Part shown: piece after piece, positions 24,919-34,440 of the stretch | How positions within the stretch are numbered: position 1 is the stretch's first letter | Layout: each line of letters starts with the position of its first letter | Assembly: GCA_951800645.1 (NCBI GenBank) | Contig: CATOIK010000009.1 | Coordinates: forward strand, 1 to 64,000 | DNA from: an uncultured Eubacteriales bacterium | GTDB taxonomy: Bacteria > Bacillota > Clostridia > Lachnospirales > Lachnospiraceae | Length of the DNA stretch: 64,000 bases | Direction: 5' to 3' | Program-made: the position numbers and the translations under genes | Notes under the pieces: generated by a model | The model's input: only the letters and a program-made list of their open reading frames with translations | Told to the model about the DNA's origin: nothing | The model's database searches: none

Positions 24919-25593
24919 TTATTGCAAGCGCAATTTTTCAGCCGTCTCTGCCTTTGCCAGCTTTACCAGCCTGCTGGTGCCAAGCCTTGCGGCTCCCAGC
25001 TTGGCAAACTGCCTGGCGTCTGCAAAATCTGAGATGCCTCCGGCAGCTTTTATCTTCACTTCCGGCCCGACATGAGAGGCAAACAGGGCGATGTCCTCAA
25101 AGGTTGCTCCTGCCCCTCCAAATCCGGTAGAGGTCTTGATAAATTCCGCACCGGCTCTTGTCACCACGCCGCACATGGCAATCTTTTCTTCCTCTGTCAG
25201 CAGGCAGGTCTCAATAATTACCTTTAAGATTTTATCTTTGCAGGCTGCCTTTACTGCCCGGATTTCCTGCTCTACTGCATCGTATTTTCCATCCTTTACC
25301 CAGCCGATATTGATGACCATATCAATCTCGTCTGCGCCGTTTTTCACTGCGTCCTCAGTCTCAAAACACTTTACTGCCGTAGTATTGTAGCCGTTGGGGA
25401 AGCCGATGACTGTGCAGATCGGCATCCGGCCTGCCGCATAGTCTGCCGCCGCCTTCACATAGGACGGCGGAATGCAAACGGATGCTGTTTTGTAAGCAAT
25501 AGCATCGTCAATCAGTTCCCGGATCTCCTGCCAGACGGCCTTCTGAGACAGGGCGGTGTGATCCACCCTGCTTAAAATATCACTTCTGTCCAA
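24919..25593 (-). CDS. deoC: Deoxyribose-phosphate aldolase
   Basis: A 224-residue class I aldolase that splits 2-deoxyribose 5-phosphate into glyceraldehyde 3-phosphate and acetaldehyde. The Schiff-base lysine is Lys153 in [10 protein letters not shown]; Lys182 in [10 protein letters not shown] and Asp91 complete the site. The start is taken as TTG at 25593, ten bases after AAGGAG; it lies inside the 3' end of the upstream phosphorylase gene. A longer TTG frame at 25626 has no ribosome-binding site. Works with the upstream nucleoside phosphorylase in deoxynucleoside salvage. Confidence 0.92.
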   Translation of the reverse strand: MDRSDILSRVDHTALSQKAVWQEIRELIDDAIAYKTASVCIPPSYVKAAADYAAGRMPICTVIGFPNGYNTTAVKCFETEDAVKNGADEIDMVINIGWVKDGKYDAVEQEIRAVKAACKDKILKVIIETCLLTEEEKIAMCGVVTRAGAEFIKTSTGFGGAGATFEDIALFASHVGPEVKIKAAGGISDFADARQFAKLGAARLGTSRLVKLAKAETAEKLRLQ

Positions 25594-26371
25594 GTTTTGT
25601 GTTCTCCTTTTCCCGATCTCTGGCAATTAACAGTTTTATGGCTTCAATACCTACCTGGATAGCTGCGGAAGTGTCCTCGCTCATCTTCTGGTCCAGCCCG
25701 GCTGCCTCCCGCTCCTGGTTCCAGATTACATGGAAAGCAGAGCCGCAGCGGCACCGCAAAGCGTCCGACACCACAAACAAGGCGGCAGACTCCATCTCAC
25801 TGGCTTTTACTCCCAGACGCTTCCAGGCCTCCCACTTCTGGAGAAGCTCATAGGATACCGGCATTTTCGCCGGAGAGTGCTGACCGTAAAACGCATCCTT
25901 ACACTGAACCACGCCCACATGATACTTCTTTCCCAGAAGGCGGGCCGCATCTGCCAGGGCGCTTAAAACCTCAAAATCCGGCACGGCCGGGTACTCAATG
26001 GGAGCGTATTCCTGACTGGTATGCTCATAGCGGATGGCCCCGGAGGCAATTACAATATCTCCGGATTCCACGGCCAGATCAATACCGCCGCAGGTGCCTA
26101 CCCGCACAAAGGTGTCTGCTCCGATGTTGTGGAGCTCCTCCATAGCAATGGAAGCCGACGGCCCGCCAATGCCGGTAGAACAGACGCTTACCTTTTCTCC
26201 TAAAAGACTTCCTGTATAGACGGTGTATTCCCGGTTCTGGCTGACGAATACCGGATCGTCAAAACAGGCTGCAATATCCCTGCATCGTCCAGGATCACCC
26301 GGAAGCAGACAGTACCGCCCCACATCTCCTTCTGCGCAACGAATGTGAAACTGCTTTTCCAGACGCTGCAT
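25580..26371 (-). CDS. udp: Uridine phosphorylase-type nucleoside phosphorylase
   Basis: A 263-residue NP-I family phosphorylase, with the phosphate-binding [13 protein letters not shown] near 22-34, [13 protein letters not shown] near 68-80, RVGTCGGI near 89-96 and EMESAALF in the nucleoside site. It converts a pyrimidine (possibly also purine) nucleoside plus phosphate to base and (deoxy)ribose 1-phosphate. AGGAGGTGCTTAG precedes it. Its end overlaps deoC, which would use the sugar product after a phosphopentomutase step encoded elsewhere. Confidence 0.88.
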   Translation of the reverse strand: MQRLEKQFHIRCAEGDVGRYCLLPGDPGRCRDIAACFDDPVFVSQNREYTVYTGSLLGEKVSVCSTGIGGPSASIAMEELHNIGADTFVRVGTCGGIDLAVESGDIVIASGAIRYEHTSQEYAPIEYPAVPDFEVLSALADAARLLGKKYHVGVVQCKDAFYGQHSPAKMPVSYELLQKWEAWKRLGVKASEMESAALFVVSDALRCRCGSAFHVIWNQEREAAGLDQKMSEDTSAAIQVGIEAIKLLIARDREKENTKLGQK

Positions 26372-26388
26372 CTAAGCACCTCCTGATT

Positions 26389-27735
26389 TTATCGGTCTTC
26401 TCTTTCTACATACGGTCTCTTTGTCACAAGGCTCTTGTAGCCAGGCCGGATAATCCGGTCTGCAGTTACCAGTTCCTCAATCCTGTGGGCGCTCCAGCCT
26501 ACAATCCGGGCGATGGCAAACAGAGGCGTATAAAGCTCTCTGGGAATGCCCAGCATATCGTACACAAATCCGCTGTAAAAATCCACATTGGGACTTACGC
26601 CCTTGTAAATCTTCCGCTCCTTGGCAATAAGGATAGGGGCCAGCTCCTCGATATTGTTATAGAGGGCCATATCCGCATCCCGGCCTTTGGCCTTAGCCAG
26701 TTGTTCCACGAACTTTTTAAACACCACTTCACGAGGATCTGACAGGGAATAAACTGCATGGCCCATGCCGTAAATCAGTCCCTTTTTATCAAAGGCTTCC
26801 TTGTGAAGCAGCTTGGTTAAGTAATCTGCGACAGCTTCCTTATCGTAGAAATCTGTCACATGCTTCCGCACATCGTCCATCATCCGCATAACCATCAGAT
26901 TTGCGCCGCCGTGCTTCTTACCCTTTAAGGAAGACATGGCCGCCGCCATAGACGAGTAGGTGTCAGATCCGGAGGAAGTAACTACGCGAGTGGTAAAGGT
27001 AGAGTTGTTTCCGCCGCCGTGCTCCATGTGAAGCAAAAGAGCTACATCCAACACGGTAGCTTCCAGCTCTGAAAACTCCGCCGACGGCCTTAAAAGCCGC
27101 AGGAAGTTTTCCGCCACAGAAAGCTCCGGTAAGGGGCGGTGAATATACATACTGTCATCGTTTTCGTAATGGTTGAAGGCATGATAGCCATAAACCGCCA
27201 GCATGGGGAACACACCGATCAGCTGCAGGCACTGGCGCAGCACATTGGCTGTATCCAGATTTTCCGTGTCCGGGTCATAGGAAGCCAGCGTCAGGATGCT
27301 CTTTGTCATGGAATTCATGATGTCTGCGCTGGGCGCTTTCATAATCACATCCCTGGTAAAGTTGGTGGGAAGCCGCATACAATCTGCCAGTACATCTTTA
27401 AACGCCGCCAGCTGCCCTGTATCCGGCAGCTCTCCAAACAGCAGAAGGTACGCCCCTTCTTCAAAGAGGCCGTGCTTTCCGATGCCGCCCTGCACCAGCT
27501 CTTTTACATCATAGCCCCGGTACAGAAGTTCTCCGTCACAGGGAACATCCTGGCCGTTTATCTGGTCAAAGGCCCGCACCTGGGACACATTGGTAAGCCC
27601 TGCCAGAACTCCCTTTCCACTGTCATCCCGCAATCCTTTTTTGACTCCGTATTTGGAAAATAATTCCTTGTCGATGCTGTCATTTCTGTCACATAAATCT
27701 ACCTTTGTCTCTGCATAATTCTTTACTTTCTCCAA
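26389..27735 (-). CDS. gltA: Citrate synthase
   Basis: A 448-residue citrate synthase. The family signatures are visible: His in LLLHMEHGGGNNSTFTTR, a glycine-rich LKGKKHGGANLMV, GMGHAVYSLSDPRE, and the final Arg-containing region NVDFYSGFVYDMLGIP. It joins oxaloacetate and acetyl-CoA. The start is TTG at 27735 with an AAAGGATAGGTG region upstream. No aconitase or isocitrate dehydrogenase gene is adjacent. The nucleoside phosphorylase gene begins 18 bases after it, so read-through is possible. Confidence 0.93.
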   Translation of the reverse strand: MEKVKNYAETKVDLCDRNDSIDKELFSKYGVKKGLRDDSGKGVLAGLTNVSQVRAFDQINGQDVPCDGELLYRGYDVKELVQGGIGKHGLFEEGAYLLLFGELPDTGQLAAFKDVLADCMRLPTNFTRDVIMKAPSADIMNSMTKSILTLASYDPDTENLDTANVLRQCLQLIGVFPMLAVYGYHAFNHYENDDSMYIHRPLPELSVAENFLRLLRPSAEFSELEATVLDVALLLHMEHGGGNNSTFTTRVVTSSGSDTYSSMAAAMSSLKGKKHGGANLMVMRMMDDVRKHVTDFYDKEAVADYLTKLLHKEAFDKKGLIYGMGHAVYSLSDPREVVFKKFVEQLAKAKGRDADMALYNNIEELAPILIAKERKIYKGVSPNVDFYSGFVYDMLGIPRELYTPLFAIARIVGWSAHRIEELVTADRIIRPGYKSLVTKRPYVEREDR

Positions 27736-27869
27736 ATAAGCACCTATCCTTTCAAAGCTGACTTTAGTTTCTGCTGATTTCCTGTCAACCAGCCCAGACG
27801 GCGCGTCATCCTGACTGATAATTCCCCTTTCTGTTCCCCCGCCGTCCTGATTTTTCCATTTATTATATC

Positions 27870-27901
27870 AAAAAAAGGCGCTGTCCGTCAAGACAACGCC
27901 T
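27870..27901 (-). terminator. Terminator of garD
   Basis: Minus strand AGGCGTTGTC, loop TTGACG, GACAGCGCCT arms followed by TTTTTT; it separates garD from the citrate synthase gene. Confidence 0.88.
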
Positions 27902-27948
27902 TTCATTTCGGTATCAGCCCTTTCAGCTGAACTACTATTTCAGCACCA

Positions 27949-29466
27949 TCAGGTAATTGGCGCCGGATTGAAAATGCACATGTCGTTGTGGAAACCGTAC
28001 TGGTCGCTGTATGGCTCCTTCACGCCGCTGGCTACATCCAGAATCATGTCAAAAATTTCCTGCCCTACATCCGCAATGGTCTTCTCTCCGGTAGCTACAT
28101 CACCGGCAGAAATATCAATCAGATCGAACCAGTGGTTCTTCATCTCATTGCGGCTGCAGACCTTAATAACCGGGCTGATGTCCAGGCCGTAGGGAGTTCC
28201 GCGGCCAGTCATAAATACCTGAAGGCCAATGCCGCTGGCTACCTGGCTGGGACCGCACACGATGTCGCTGGCCGGGGTAGCTGCATAGATCAGGCCGTGC
28301 CTGGTAGGCTTCTGTGCAGGAGACAGCACCTCCACAATCTGGCTGGTTCCGCTCTTTGCAATGCTGCCCATGGCCTTTTCCACAATGTTAGCCAGGCCGC
28401 CCTGCTTATTGCCGGGAGTGGGGTTTGCATCACGGCCTACGCCGCCGTCTGCCAGGTACTTATCGTACCACTTCATCTCCTCTGCCAGACGGTCTCTGGT
28501 GTAAGCGTCCGGACAGCGGGCCGCCAGCATATGAACGCCGTCCCGTACCTCAGTTACCTCACTGAACATAACCGTAGCGCCGCCCCGCACCAGCATATCG
28601 GCTGCATAACCTGCGCTGGGGTTTGCAGACACGCCTGAGAAGGCGTCGCTGCCGCCGCACTGCATTCCGATAAGCAGGTCGCTTAAGGGCAGCTCCTCTC
28701 TGGTTCTCTCATTTAACTTCTGAAGCTTTTTGTCTGCCATCTCTAAAATGGCGTTCATCATAGCATCGTGTCCTGCATATTCCTGCAAAGTCAGCACATT
28801 CTCAGAGGTAATGTCCTCCGGCGGAAGCACCCGGTCGTAAGTCAGCTTTTCGCAGCCTAAACCGACTACCATAATCTGGCCGCCAAAGTTGGGATGGCGG
28901 ATGACATTGGTAATGGCCCGAATCGGGATGTGGGCCAGAGGCGCATTGATGGCTACACCGCAGCCGTAGGGATGAGTCACTGCCACTACGCCATCTACAT
29001 TAGGATACTTGGGAAGCAGTTCTTTTTTGATACGCTCCACAGCCACCTTCAGCACACCTGCAGCGCACTGTACGGTAGTAACGATCCCCAGCAGATTCCG
29101 AGTACCGGCCGGGCCTTCCTCATTCTTATATCCCATCCATGTGGTTCTGGTAGGCATGGGAAGCTCCTCCATTGGAACTAAGTTGGTGCCGTACTCCATA
29201 TCGTCCACAGACGGGCTCTCCGGCAAATCCAGCATATGCTCGTTGATCCAGTCTCCTTTTTTGATGTGGTTAATGGCATAGCCTAAGACTACGCCATAGC
29301 GGATAATCTCCCCGCCTGCCGGAATGTCACAGAGAGCGATTTTGTGGGCCTGGGGAATGTCCTGGTTGGCAGTCAGCCCTTCCATAATCTGGGTTCCGGC
29401 CTTAATGTCCCGAACTGCAACGACCACATTATCCTGGTCTTTGATTTTCACATACAATCGAGCCAT
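27949..29466 (-). CDS. garD: Galactarate dehydratase
   Basis: A 505-residue UxaA-family dehydratase. AGGAGGTTTATC precedes the start at 29466. It shares many long motifs with E. coli GarD: ALCDIPAGGEIIRYGVVLGY, HPYGCGVAINAP, VVGLGCEKLTYDR, MQCGGSDAFSGVSANP, the ending FNPAPIT and the same length. It dehydrates galactarate to 5-keto-4-deoxyglucarate. The rest of the pathway (reductase, kinase, aldolase, importers) lies further right. It is monocistronic, with a weak -35 and a palindrome upstream, consistent with activator control. Confidence 0.93.
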   Translation of the reverse strand: MARLYVKIKDQDNVVVAVRDIKAGTQIMEGLTANQDIPQAHKIALCDIPAGGEIIRYGVVLGYAINHIKKGDWINEHMLDLPESPSVDDMEYGTNLVPMEELPMPTRTTWMGYKNEEGPAGTRNLLGIVTTVQCAAGVLKVAVERIKKELLPKYPNVDGVVAVTHPYGCGVAINAPLAHIPIRAITNVIRHPNFGGQIMVVGLGCEKLTYDRVLPPEDITSENVLTLQEYAGHDAMMNAILEMADKKLQKLNERTREELPLSDLLIGMQCGGSDAFSGVSANPSAGYAADMLVRGGATVMFSEVTEVRDGVHMLAARCPDAYTRDRLAEEMKWYDKYLADGGVGRDANPTPGNKQGGLANIVEKAMGSIAKSGTSQIVEVLSPAQKPTRHGLIYAATPASDIVCGPSQVASGIGLQVFMTGRGTPYGLDISPVIKVCSRNEMKNHWFDLIDISAGDVATGEKTIADVGQEIFDMILDVASGVKEPYSDQYGFHNDMCIFNPAPIT

Positions 29467-29556
29467 GATAAACCTCCTGAATGTAAAATTTCGTTTTTCC
29501 TTTCCCTGATTATAGTACAGATCTGATGAAAACAAAAATTCTATTTTCTTTCTTTA

Positions 29557-29581
29557 CTCAAACTTTTTCTTAGAGTTTGAG
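29557..29581. promoter_or_regulatory. Palindrome upstream of garD
   Basis: CTCAAACT, nine bases, AGTTTGAG. It lies about 60 bases upstream of the garD -10 (TATAAT on the minus strand near 29512-29517), the -35 being poor. Candidate activator site for garD, or the edge of the adjacent island. Confidence 0.4.
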
Positions 29582-29636
29582 CACCTGTTTACCGCTGACC
29601 CCATTTTCTAATGTTCCACGCCCTTTCCATGAATGC

Positions 29637-29666
29637 TTGAGCAACGGCTGACTTTTGTGGTATAAT
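29637..29666 (+). promoter_or_regulatory. Promoter at the left edge of the AT-rich island
   Basis: TTGAGC, 18-base spacer, perfect TATAAT. It ends one base before the longest possible start of the first island gene, and a near-perfect hairpin (29678-29704) follows immediately. Confidence 0.6.
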
Positions 29667-29667
29667 A

Positions 29668-30177
29668 ATGAGGAAAGTGTCTGTCGTGCTTGCACGAACA
29701 GACATTGACGAGAAAACCATCGAGACGATAGTCGAGATGGTATACTTTGCGTATGAAGGGATTGATAAATGTGACTGTTGTCGTTTAGGGCTTGTAGATG
29801 GTCATGAAGCTTATATTGTACCTATGAATTTTGGCTATGATATAATTGATGACAATATTATTCTGTATTTTCATTGTGCAAGCAAGGGCAGAAAAACAGG
29901 CCTTTTTTCAGAACAATCCGTTGTGTCTTTTGAAATGGATACAAAGCATGAATTAGTGGTCGGAGATATAGGCTGTGGTTTTTCATACTTATATCAAAGT
30001 GTTATGGGAACTGGTACTATAACGACATTAAGCGACAGAGAGGAAAAAACTGAGGGCTTGCAGAAGATAATGGAACACTATACAAGTAAAACACAATGGG
30101 AATTTGACGAAAGGATTTTGAATATAACAACAGTTCTGAAACTCTCAGTAAAGTCATTGGCTGGAAAAGAGCATTAG
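29668..30177 (+). CDS. Pyridoxamine 5'-phosphate oxidase-like (NimA-type) flavoprotein
   Basis: Up to 169 residues. The core DKCDCCRLGLVDGHEAYIVP followed by MNFGYD and IILYFHCASKGRK matches the split-barrel FMN-binding PNPOx/NimA family (nitroimidazole-resistance-like proteins). The substrate is unknown. The start is uncertain: the 29668 ATG sits directly on a TATAAT box and has no ribosome-binding site, while ATG 29737 would remove part of the N-terminus. An inverted repeat (TGTCTGT-CGTGC with GCACGA-ACAGACA) covers codons 4-13. Base composition is clearly more AT-rich than the flanks, which suggests transfer. Confidence 0.7.
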   Translation: MRKVSVVLARTDIDEKTIETIVEMVYFAYEGIDKCDCCRLGLVDGHEAYIVPMNFGYDIIDDNIILYFHCASKGRKTGLFSEQSVVSFEMDTKHELVVGDIGCGFSYLYQSVMGTGTITTLSDREEKTEGLQKIMEHYTSKTQWEFDERILNITTVLKLSVKSLAGKEH

Positions 30178-30229
30178 ACAACCTCCAGTTATTCTGCCTT
30201 ATTGGTTTTTTGTAAAAAGGGTGTATCTT

Positions 30230-30967
30230 ATGGATGAAACGATCGGTTTAAGGCTTATAGAAGAATTGAAGGAAGATACAGAGAAGTTCCGTAAAGAAGA
30301 CGGAGCATATCAACTGCTTCAAGTGTACTTTGAGGGGTTTTCAAAAGAAACTTTACGCGACTTGCTATGTTATGAGGATAAACATATAAGGCAAATAGCT
30401 CTTTGGATAATATCTGAATTAGGAAAAGATGCTGAAAATTTATTAGGAGAAGTAGTATCTCAAATGGATGATGTGGATCCTTTTATCTGTTATTATTCTT
30501 CTGAAATAGTAGCCTGTATTGCAACTGATAAATATATGGACGACTTTATGAAGGTATTTACTTTTTTTGATCATCCTAATGCTAAAATCAGAACACTTAT
30601 TATGTTTATCATTTCAACATTAGCTGATTCACGGATACAGGAAGCATATACCTATTCGATCAACAATAAAATTCTTGGCGATTCACATGAGAAAGGGTTA
30701 TCATTTTTGATGAATGTAAATAGTCTTAGCAATTCCGATATTACAGCTTTGGTTAATAGTCATGACAGCGTAATTAGAAAATATGGTGTTATAATTGCTT
30801 CAAAGGTTTATGAAAAGTATCCAGAGATTATAAAGGATTCCGTAAATTCTGAAGATTTAGATGTTCAGGTTTTTTCAAAAACTGAAGTGCAGGCTAAAGC
30901 TAAAATAGCTCAGTTTGAACATATGATGCCAGTTTTTAAAACCAGAGAAATCGGAAGTTTTGCATGA
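30230..30967 (+). CDS. HEAT-repeat-like hypothetical protein
   Basis: A 245-residue all-helical protein with no catalytic motif seen. Repeating amphipathic helices such as LLCYEDKHIRQIALWIISEL, FDHPNAKIRTLIMFIISTLA and NSHDSVIRKYGVIIASKVYE fit a HEAT/ARM-like array of about five units. The start at 30230 is preceded by TAAAAAGG; a GTG nine bases upstream is less likely. Such small helical-repeat proteins are often immunity partners for secreted toxins, but no toxin is adjacent, so that role is only a suggestion. AT-rich like both island neighbours. Confidence 0.65.
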   Translation: MDETIGLRLIEELKEDTEKFRKEDGAYQLLQVYFEGFSKETLRDLLCYEDKHIRQIALWIISELGKDAENLLGEVVSQMDDVDPFICYYSSEIVACIATDKYMDDFMKVFTFFDHPNAKIRTLIMFIISTLADSRIQEAYTYSINNKILGDSHEKGLSFLMNVNSLSNSDITALVNSHDSVIRKYGVIIASKVYEKYPEIIKDSVNSEDLDVQVFSKTEVQAKAKIAQFEHMMPVFKTREIGSFA

Positions 30968-31020
30968 GTAAATAAGTGAAGTTTGATTATGCAAATTTCG
31001 AAAAAAAGGAGAAGATCATT

Positions 31021-31875
31021 ATGTTAGTACAACCAGATTTTGAGAAAGAATTTGAAACAGAAGAATATGAAATGCTTATTTTAGTGCAAGCGCCGTGCAA
31101 AGGAGTATCACGCATGAAAGATATGTGGGGTGGTATGTGGAGTGCCTCTGTCGATTTTTTTGCGTCCATAGATTTGCGTACGGGTCAGTTGTTTCATGAG
31201 AAAGGCTATGTTCTGTGGCTTTTAAAAGACGATAAATACAAGAGATGGAGTTGGGATAAACATAAGAGATGGGTATATGCATTTAAGAAATTTGGCATTT
31301 ATCGTGTCACTGTCAGAAAATGTATACCTCAAAAATTACAACCACATCAGCCACAATATTGGAACAACAGATATATGCTTATAAATATACTTGAAAAGAA
31401 TGTTTCAAATGAGAAATTGGAAGCCTTGAAAGAACATTATGCGAAACCTATTTCTATAGAAAATGAATTAGGCTCTTTTATCTTGAATAGAGAGTTTTCA
31501 GAGTTTAGGGGAATTATAAACTGGAATGGTGCAGAGATAATTGCAGATTTGGAAACCGATGCGGAAAATGGAGATACTGCGGAACAGGCAATGAAGGTAC
31601 TAAAAAGAATTGCAGATAATCTTGTGGATAATGATACTAAGTACCGTGAGTTTGCGGCACAAGAACTAACCGTATCTGCAAATGAGTGGATGAATGGAAC
31701 AGAAGAAATTACACAGGAAACATTTGCGAAGCGTATCGAAATTTATATGATAGAAATTAGTTCGGATGGAAGTTTCACTTTGTCTTATTCTGATGACGAT
31801 ATGTTTTATGACCATGTTATTAGAATAGAGGTTGAGTCAAATGGAGAACCTACATTTGCTGCTATATGCGGATGA
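31021..31875 (+). CDS. DUF2262-like hypothetical protein
   Basis: A 284-residue protein; the start at 31021 follows AAAAGGAGAAGATCATT. The C-terminal half (LNREFSEFRGIINWNGAEII, then FAAQELTVSANEW, FAKRIEIYMIEISSDGSFTL, and DDMFYDHVIRIEVES) fits the DUF2262 pattern, a domain found in scattered copies in Firmicutes and associated with toxin-immunity loci. The N-terminal half, with several Trp residues (MKDMWGGMWSASVDFF, KRWSWDKHKRW), is unassigned. Third gene of the AT-rich island, same direction as the other two. Confidence 0.65.
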   Translation: MLVQPDFEKEFETEEYEMLILVQAPCKGVSRMKDMWGGMWSASVDFFASIDLRTGQLFHEKGYVLWLLKDDKYKRWSWDKHKRWVYAFKKFGIYRVTVRKCIPQKLQPHQPQYWNNRYMLINILEKNVSNEKLEALKEHYAKPISIENELGSFILNREFSEFRGIINWNGAEIIADLETDAENGDTAEQAMKVLKRIADNLVDNDTKYREFAAQELTVSANEWMNGTEEITQETFAKRIEIYMIEISSDGSFTLSYSDDDMFYDHVIRIEVESNGEPTFAAICG

Positions 31876-31897
31876 GAGTAAAAAATTCTAATTTATC

Positions 31898-31928
31898 GGG
31901 GGCTTTCACATTTTTGGTGAAAGCCCCC
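31898..31928. terminator. Terminator at the right edge of the island
   Basis: Perfect 12-bp stem GGGGGCTTTCAC / GTGAAAGCCCCC with a seven-base loop. The T-run after it is short, so it may serve both the island genes and the convergent gudD gene. Confidence 0.7.
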
Positions 31929-31980
31929 TTGGCAAATTCCGTCTTAATACTCTCTGCTCTTTCTCTAAATAGAGGTGGAA

Positions 31981-33312
31981 TTACCGTACCAGGCACGGTT
32001 TCTTGGGATTGAATTTCCAGCCGGGAATTAAATACTGCATACCGATGGAATCGTCCCGGCCGCCCAGGCAGTGATCCAGATACAGTTGATGCGCTTTCTT
32101 CACCTGCTCCATATCTACCTCCACGCCCAGCCCCGGCTTCTTGGGAACCTCTACGCAGCCATCTACAATCTGCAGCGGCTCTTTCGTCAGGCGCTCTAAG
32201 CCCTCCTGCCAGATCCAGTGGGTATCCAGGGCATTGTACTCGCCGGGAACGGCAGCGCCTACCTGGGTGAACATAGCCAGGGAAATGTCAAAGTGGTTGT
32301 TGGAATGGCTGCCCCAGGTGTAGCCAAAATCGTGACACATCTGAGCCACACGGACAGAGCCGCTCATAGTCCAGAAATGGGGGTCTGCCAGAATGATGTC
32401 CACAGCCTGGGATTCCAGGGAGTGGCCTACCTCTCTCCAGTCAGTAGCAATCATATTGGTAGCAGTGGGGAAACCGGTGCGGCGGCGGAACTCGCTCATA
32501 ATCTCACGGCCAGAGTATACGCCCTCTGCGCCGCAGGGGTCTTCGCAGTAGGTCAGAATGCCCTGCATGCCCTTTACATACTCTACCGCCTCCTCTAACA
32601 GCCATCCGCCGTTGGGATCTAAGTCAATCCTGGCCTCCGGGAAGGCTTTCTTCAAAGCCCGGATTACATCCATCTCCTCATTGCCCGGCAGCACGCCGCC
32701 TTTTAACTTAAAGTCCTGGAAGCCGTATTTGGCATGGGTTGCCTTTGCAAATTCTACGATTTTCTCTGCAGTCAGCGCCTCCTCGTGGCGAATCCGATAC
32801 CACTCGCAGTCGGAATCCAGCTCATGCTCATAAGGCAGATCGGTCTTGTTGGGGTCTCCTACAAAAAATAAGTAGCCCAGCATCCGCACCTTGTCCCGCT
32901 GCTGGCCGTCGCCTAACAGCTCGCAAACCGGAACGCCTAAGTATTTTCCTAACAAATCCAGGCAGGGCGCCTCAATGGCAGTAATTACATGAACGCCGGT
33001 ACGAAGGTCAAAGGTCTGGTTGCCGCGGACATCCTCCTCGCCCTTAGCATCCAAATGAGCCTTTACCTTTAAAAGCGTGCTCTTATACTCGGAAACCCTG
33101 GTTCCTTCTACAATCGGAATACATTCTTCCAACGCCTTTGTAATCTTGGTTCCGCCAGGAACCTCTCCTACGCCGGTCTCGCCGTTATCTGCGTGCAGAA
33201 TCACAATATTTCTGGTGAAATAGGGGGCATGGGCGCCGCTTAAGTTCAGCTCCATGCAGTCTCTTCCTGCTACCGGATACACTTCCATTTTTGTAATTAC
33301 AGGTACTGCCAT
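31981..33312 (-). CDS. gudD: Glucarate dehydratase, first copy
   Basis: A 443-residue enolase-superfamily dehydratase that converts D-glucarate to 5-keto-4-deoxyglucarate. The active-site set is complete: Lys202 and Lys204 in DFKLKGG, Asp232 in DLDPNGGW, Glu257 in CEDPCG, Asn286 in TNMIATDW, Asp310 in ADPHFW and His336 in SHSNNHFD, all at the spacing of the E. coli enzyme. Start at 33312 with TTAAGGAGG. A -10 TATACT and a TTTACT -35 region lie upstream inside a box shared with two other promoters of the cluster. Confidence 0.93.
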   Translation of the reverse strand: MAVPVITKMEVYPVAGRDCMELNLSGAHAPYFTRNIVILHADNGETGVGEVPGGTKITKALEECIPIVEGTRVSEYKSTLLKVKAHLDAKGEEDVRGNQTFDLRTGVHVITAIEAPCLDLLGKYLGVPVCELLGDGQQRDKVRMLGYLFFVGDPNKTDLPYEHELDSDCEWYRIRHEEALTAEKIVEFAKATHAKYGFQDFKLKGGVLPGNEEMDVIRALKKAFPEARIDLDPNGGWLLEEAVEYVKGMQGILTYCEDPCGAEGVYSGREIMSEFRRRTGFPTATNMIATDWREVGHSLESQAVDIILADPHFWTMSGSVRVAQMCHDFGYTWGSHSNNHFDISLAMFTQVGAAVPGEYNALDTHWIWQEGLERLTKEPLQIVDGCVEVPKKPGLGVEVDMEQVKKAHQLYLDHCLGGRDDSIGMQYLIPGWKFNPKKPCLVR

Positions 33313-33374
33313 TATAAAACCCTCCTTAAAATAATAAAGTCTATTTGAATCATCTGCCATCAACCTCTGATAAC

Positions 33375-33417
33375 AGTATAGCAAAAAGAAATTTCAAAGT
33401 AAAATTAATTGTTTTTC
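33375..33417 (-). promoter_or_regulatory. gudD promoter with shared TTTACT box
   Basis: Minus strand GAAAAACAATTAATTTTACT, ending in the -35 TTTACT, then 17 bases and TATACT. The same arrangement occurs before tctB and before the LysR gene at 39.2 kb. Confidence 0.6.
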
Positions 33418-33543
33418 TGTTTCCCTTAATTTTTCTACTTCTTTTCTCTTTTCATTTCCCGCTGGTTTTGTTATACTGTTTTCATAACTTATCTGCGCGG
33501 AACTCTCCCCGCAAAATGCATACAAAGGAAGGGATTTTTGTCT

Positions 33544-34416
33544 ATGAACGAAAAACTGAATCAAATCCGCCAGGAGAAAAAGAAAGCTCAGATCCTGGTT
33601 CTGTTCTGCACAGCCGGACTGCTGGTAAGCCTGGTGCTGACCATCAGGCGATCGCCGCTGGCCATCGGCTTTTACGCAGCAGTGCTTGTCTTCTACCTGG
33701 TTGTATTCCGCCGTCAGTCTAAACGCTTTCAGCAGACTGTCAAAACCGCAACCTTAACCGAATGTCTGCGGCCTTATCTTAAAAACATCACTTATCAGGA
33801 AAAGAACGGTCTGGAAACCGGACATATTGCTCAGGCCCGGCTGCTTCCAGTGGAGCATCCCAAAAGCATCCTGATTCGTGACACCGTAAGAGGCACATAC
33901 CAGGCTCTGCCTGTTTTCTTAAGCGATGTCACCGTAGACTACCAGACCATCCGCCCCACCAAAAGCGGAGATGAAAAATCCATGATAGATTTTCTTTCCG
34001 GCAACTGGTTTGAAATCCAGTTAAAAGAGGCTCTGCCCTTCTCCTGCACCATCTGGGATAAGAAACTGGTTCCAGCCCCTGTTCGGGAACAGTTTTTTTC
34101 TGATTACCGCTGCTCCGACATCTGCCAGCCTCCTGCTTTCCGGGAACAGTTTTCCACCTATACCCGGAACCACAGCGACTGCAGCATTCCGGAAGAACTG
34201 GAAAAAGCCCTGCTAAAACTGGCAGAGGCAACCCCCGGCCAGATTGCCGTCCAGTTAGACGGAAAGGTGTTCCGTATCTTTATAAGAAATCGTTTCCTTT
34301 ACACCCACGAGCTCTCTCCTAAGATAGAGGCAACCGCCCAGCTCCTTACCCACAATCAGTATCCGGAAATCAGTTATATTCTCCGGGCGGCGGATGCTGT
34401 GCGGGGGATGGTGTAA
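33544..34416 (+). CDS. Membrane-anchored hypothetical protein
   Basis: A 290-residue protein not recognised. Two hydrophobic segments near the N-terminus (ILVLFCTAGLLVSLVLTI and LAIGFYAAVLVFYLVVF), separated by a short basic turn, are followed by a soluble domain rich in mixed alpha/beta segments and a FRIFIRNRFLYTH stretch. The overall shape recalls DUF3137-type proteins, but I cannot confirm this. The ATG at 33544 follows AAAGGAAGGG; a TTG at 33538 is an alternative. It is divergent from gudD and its terminator is shared with the convergent tctC gene. Confidence 0.7.
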   Translation: MNEKLNQIRQEKKKAQILVLFCTAGLLVSLVLTIRRSPLAIGFYAAVLVFYLVVFRRQSKRFQQTVKTATLTECLRPYLKNITYQEKNGLETGHIAQARLLPVEHPKSILIRDTVRGTYQALPVFLSDVTVDYQTIRPTKSGDEKSMIDFLSGNWFEIQLKEALPFSCTIWDKKLVPAPVREQFFSDYRCSDICQPPAFREQFSTYTRNHSDCSIPEELEKALLKLAEATPGQIAVQLDGKVFRIFIRNRFLYTHELSPKIEATAQLLTHNQYPEISYILRAADAVRGMV

Positions 34417-34440
34417 CCCAGAAGTGCACTCTATGAAAAC

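Noticed and set aside
27139-27663. 174-codon plus-strand open frame inside the citrate synthase region
   Set aside because: Antisense to a well-conserved gene, no ribosome-binding site and no domain.
29536-31980. Insertion sequence or integrative element as cause of the AT-rich island
   Set aside because: No transposase, integrase, clear terminal inverted repeats or target-site duplication could be found; transfer is inferred from composition only.
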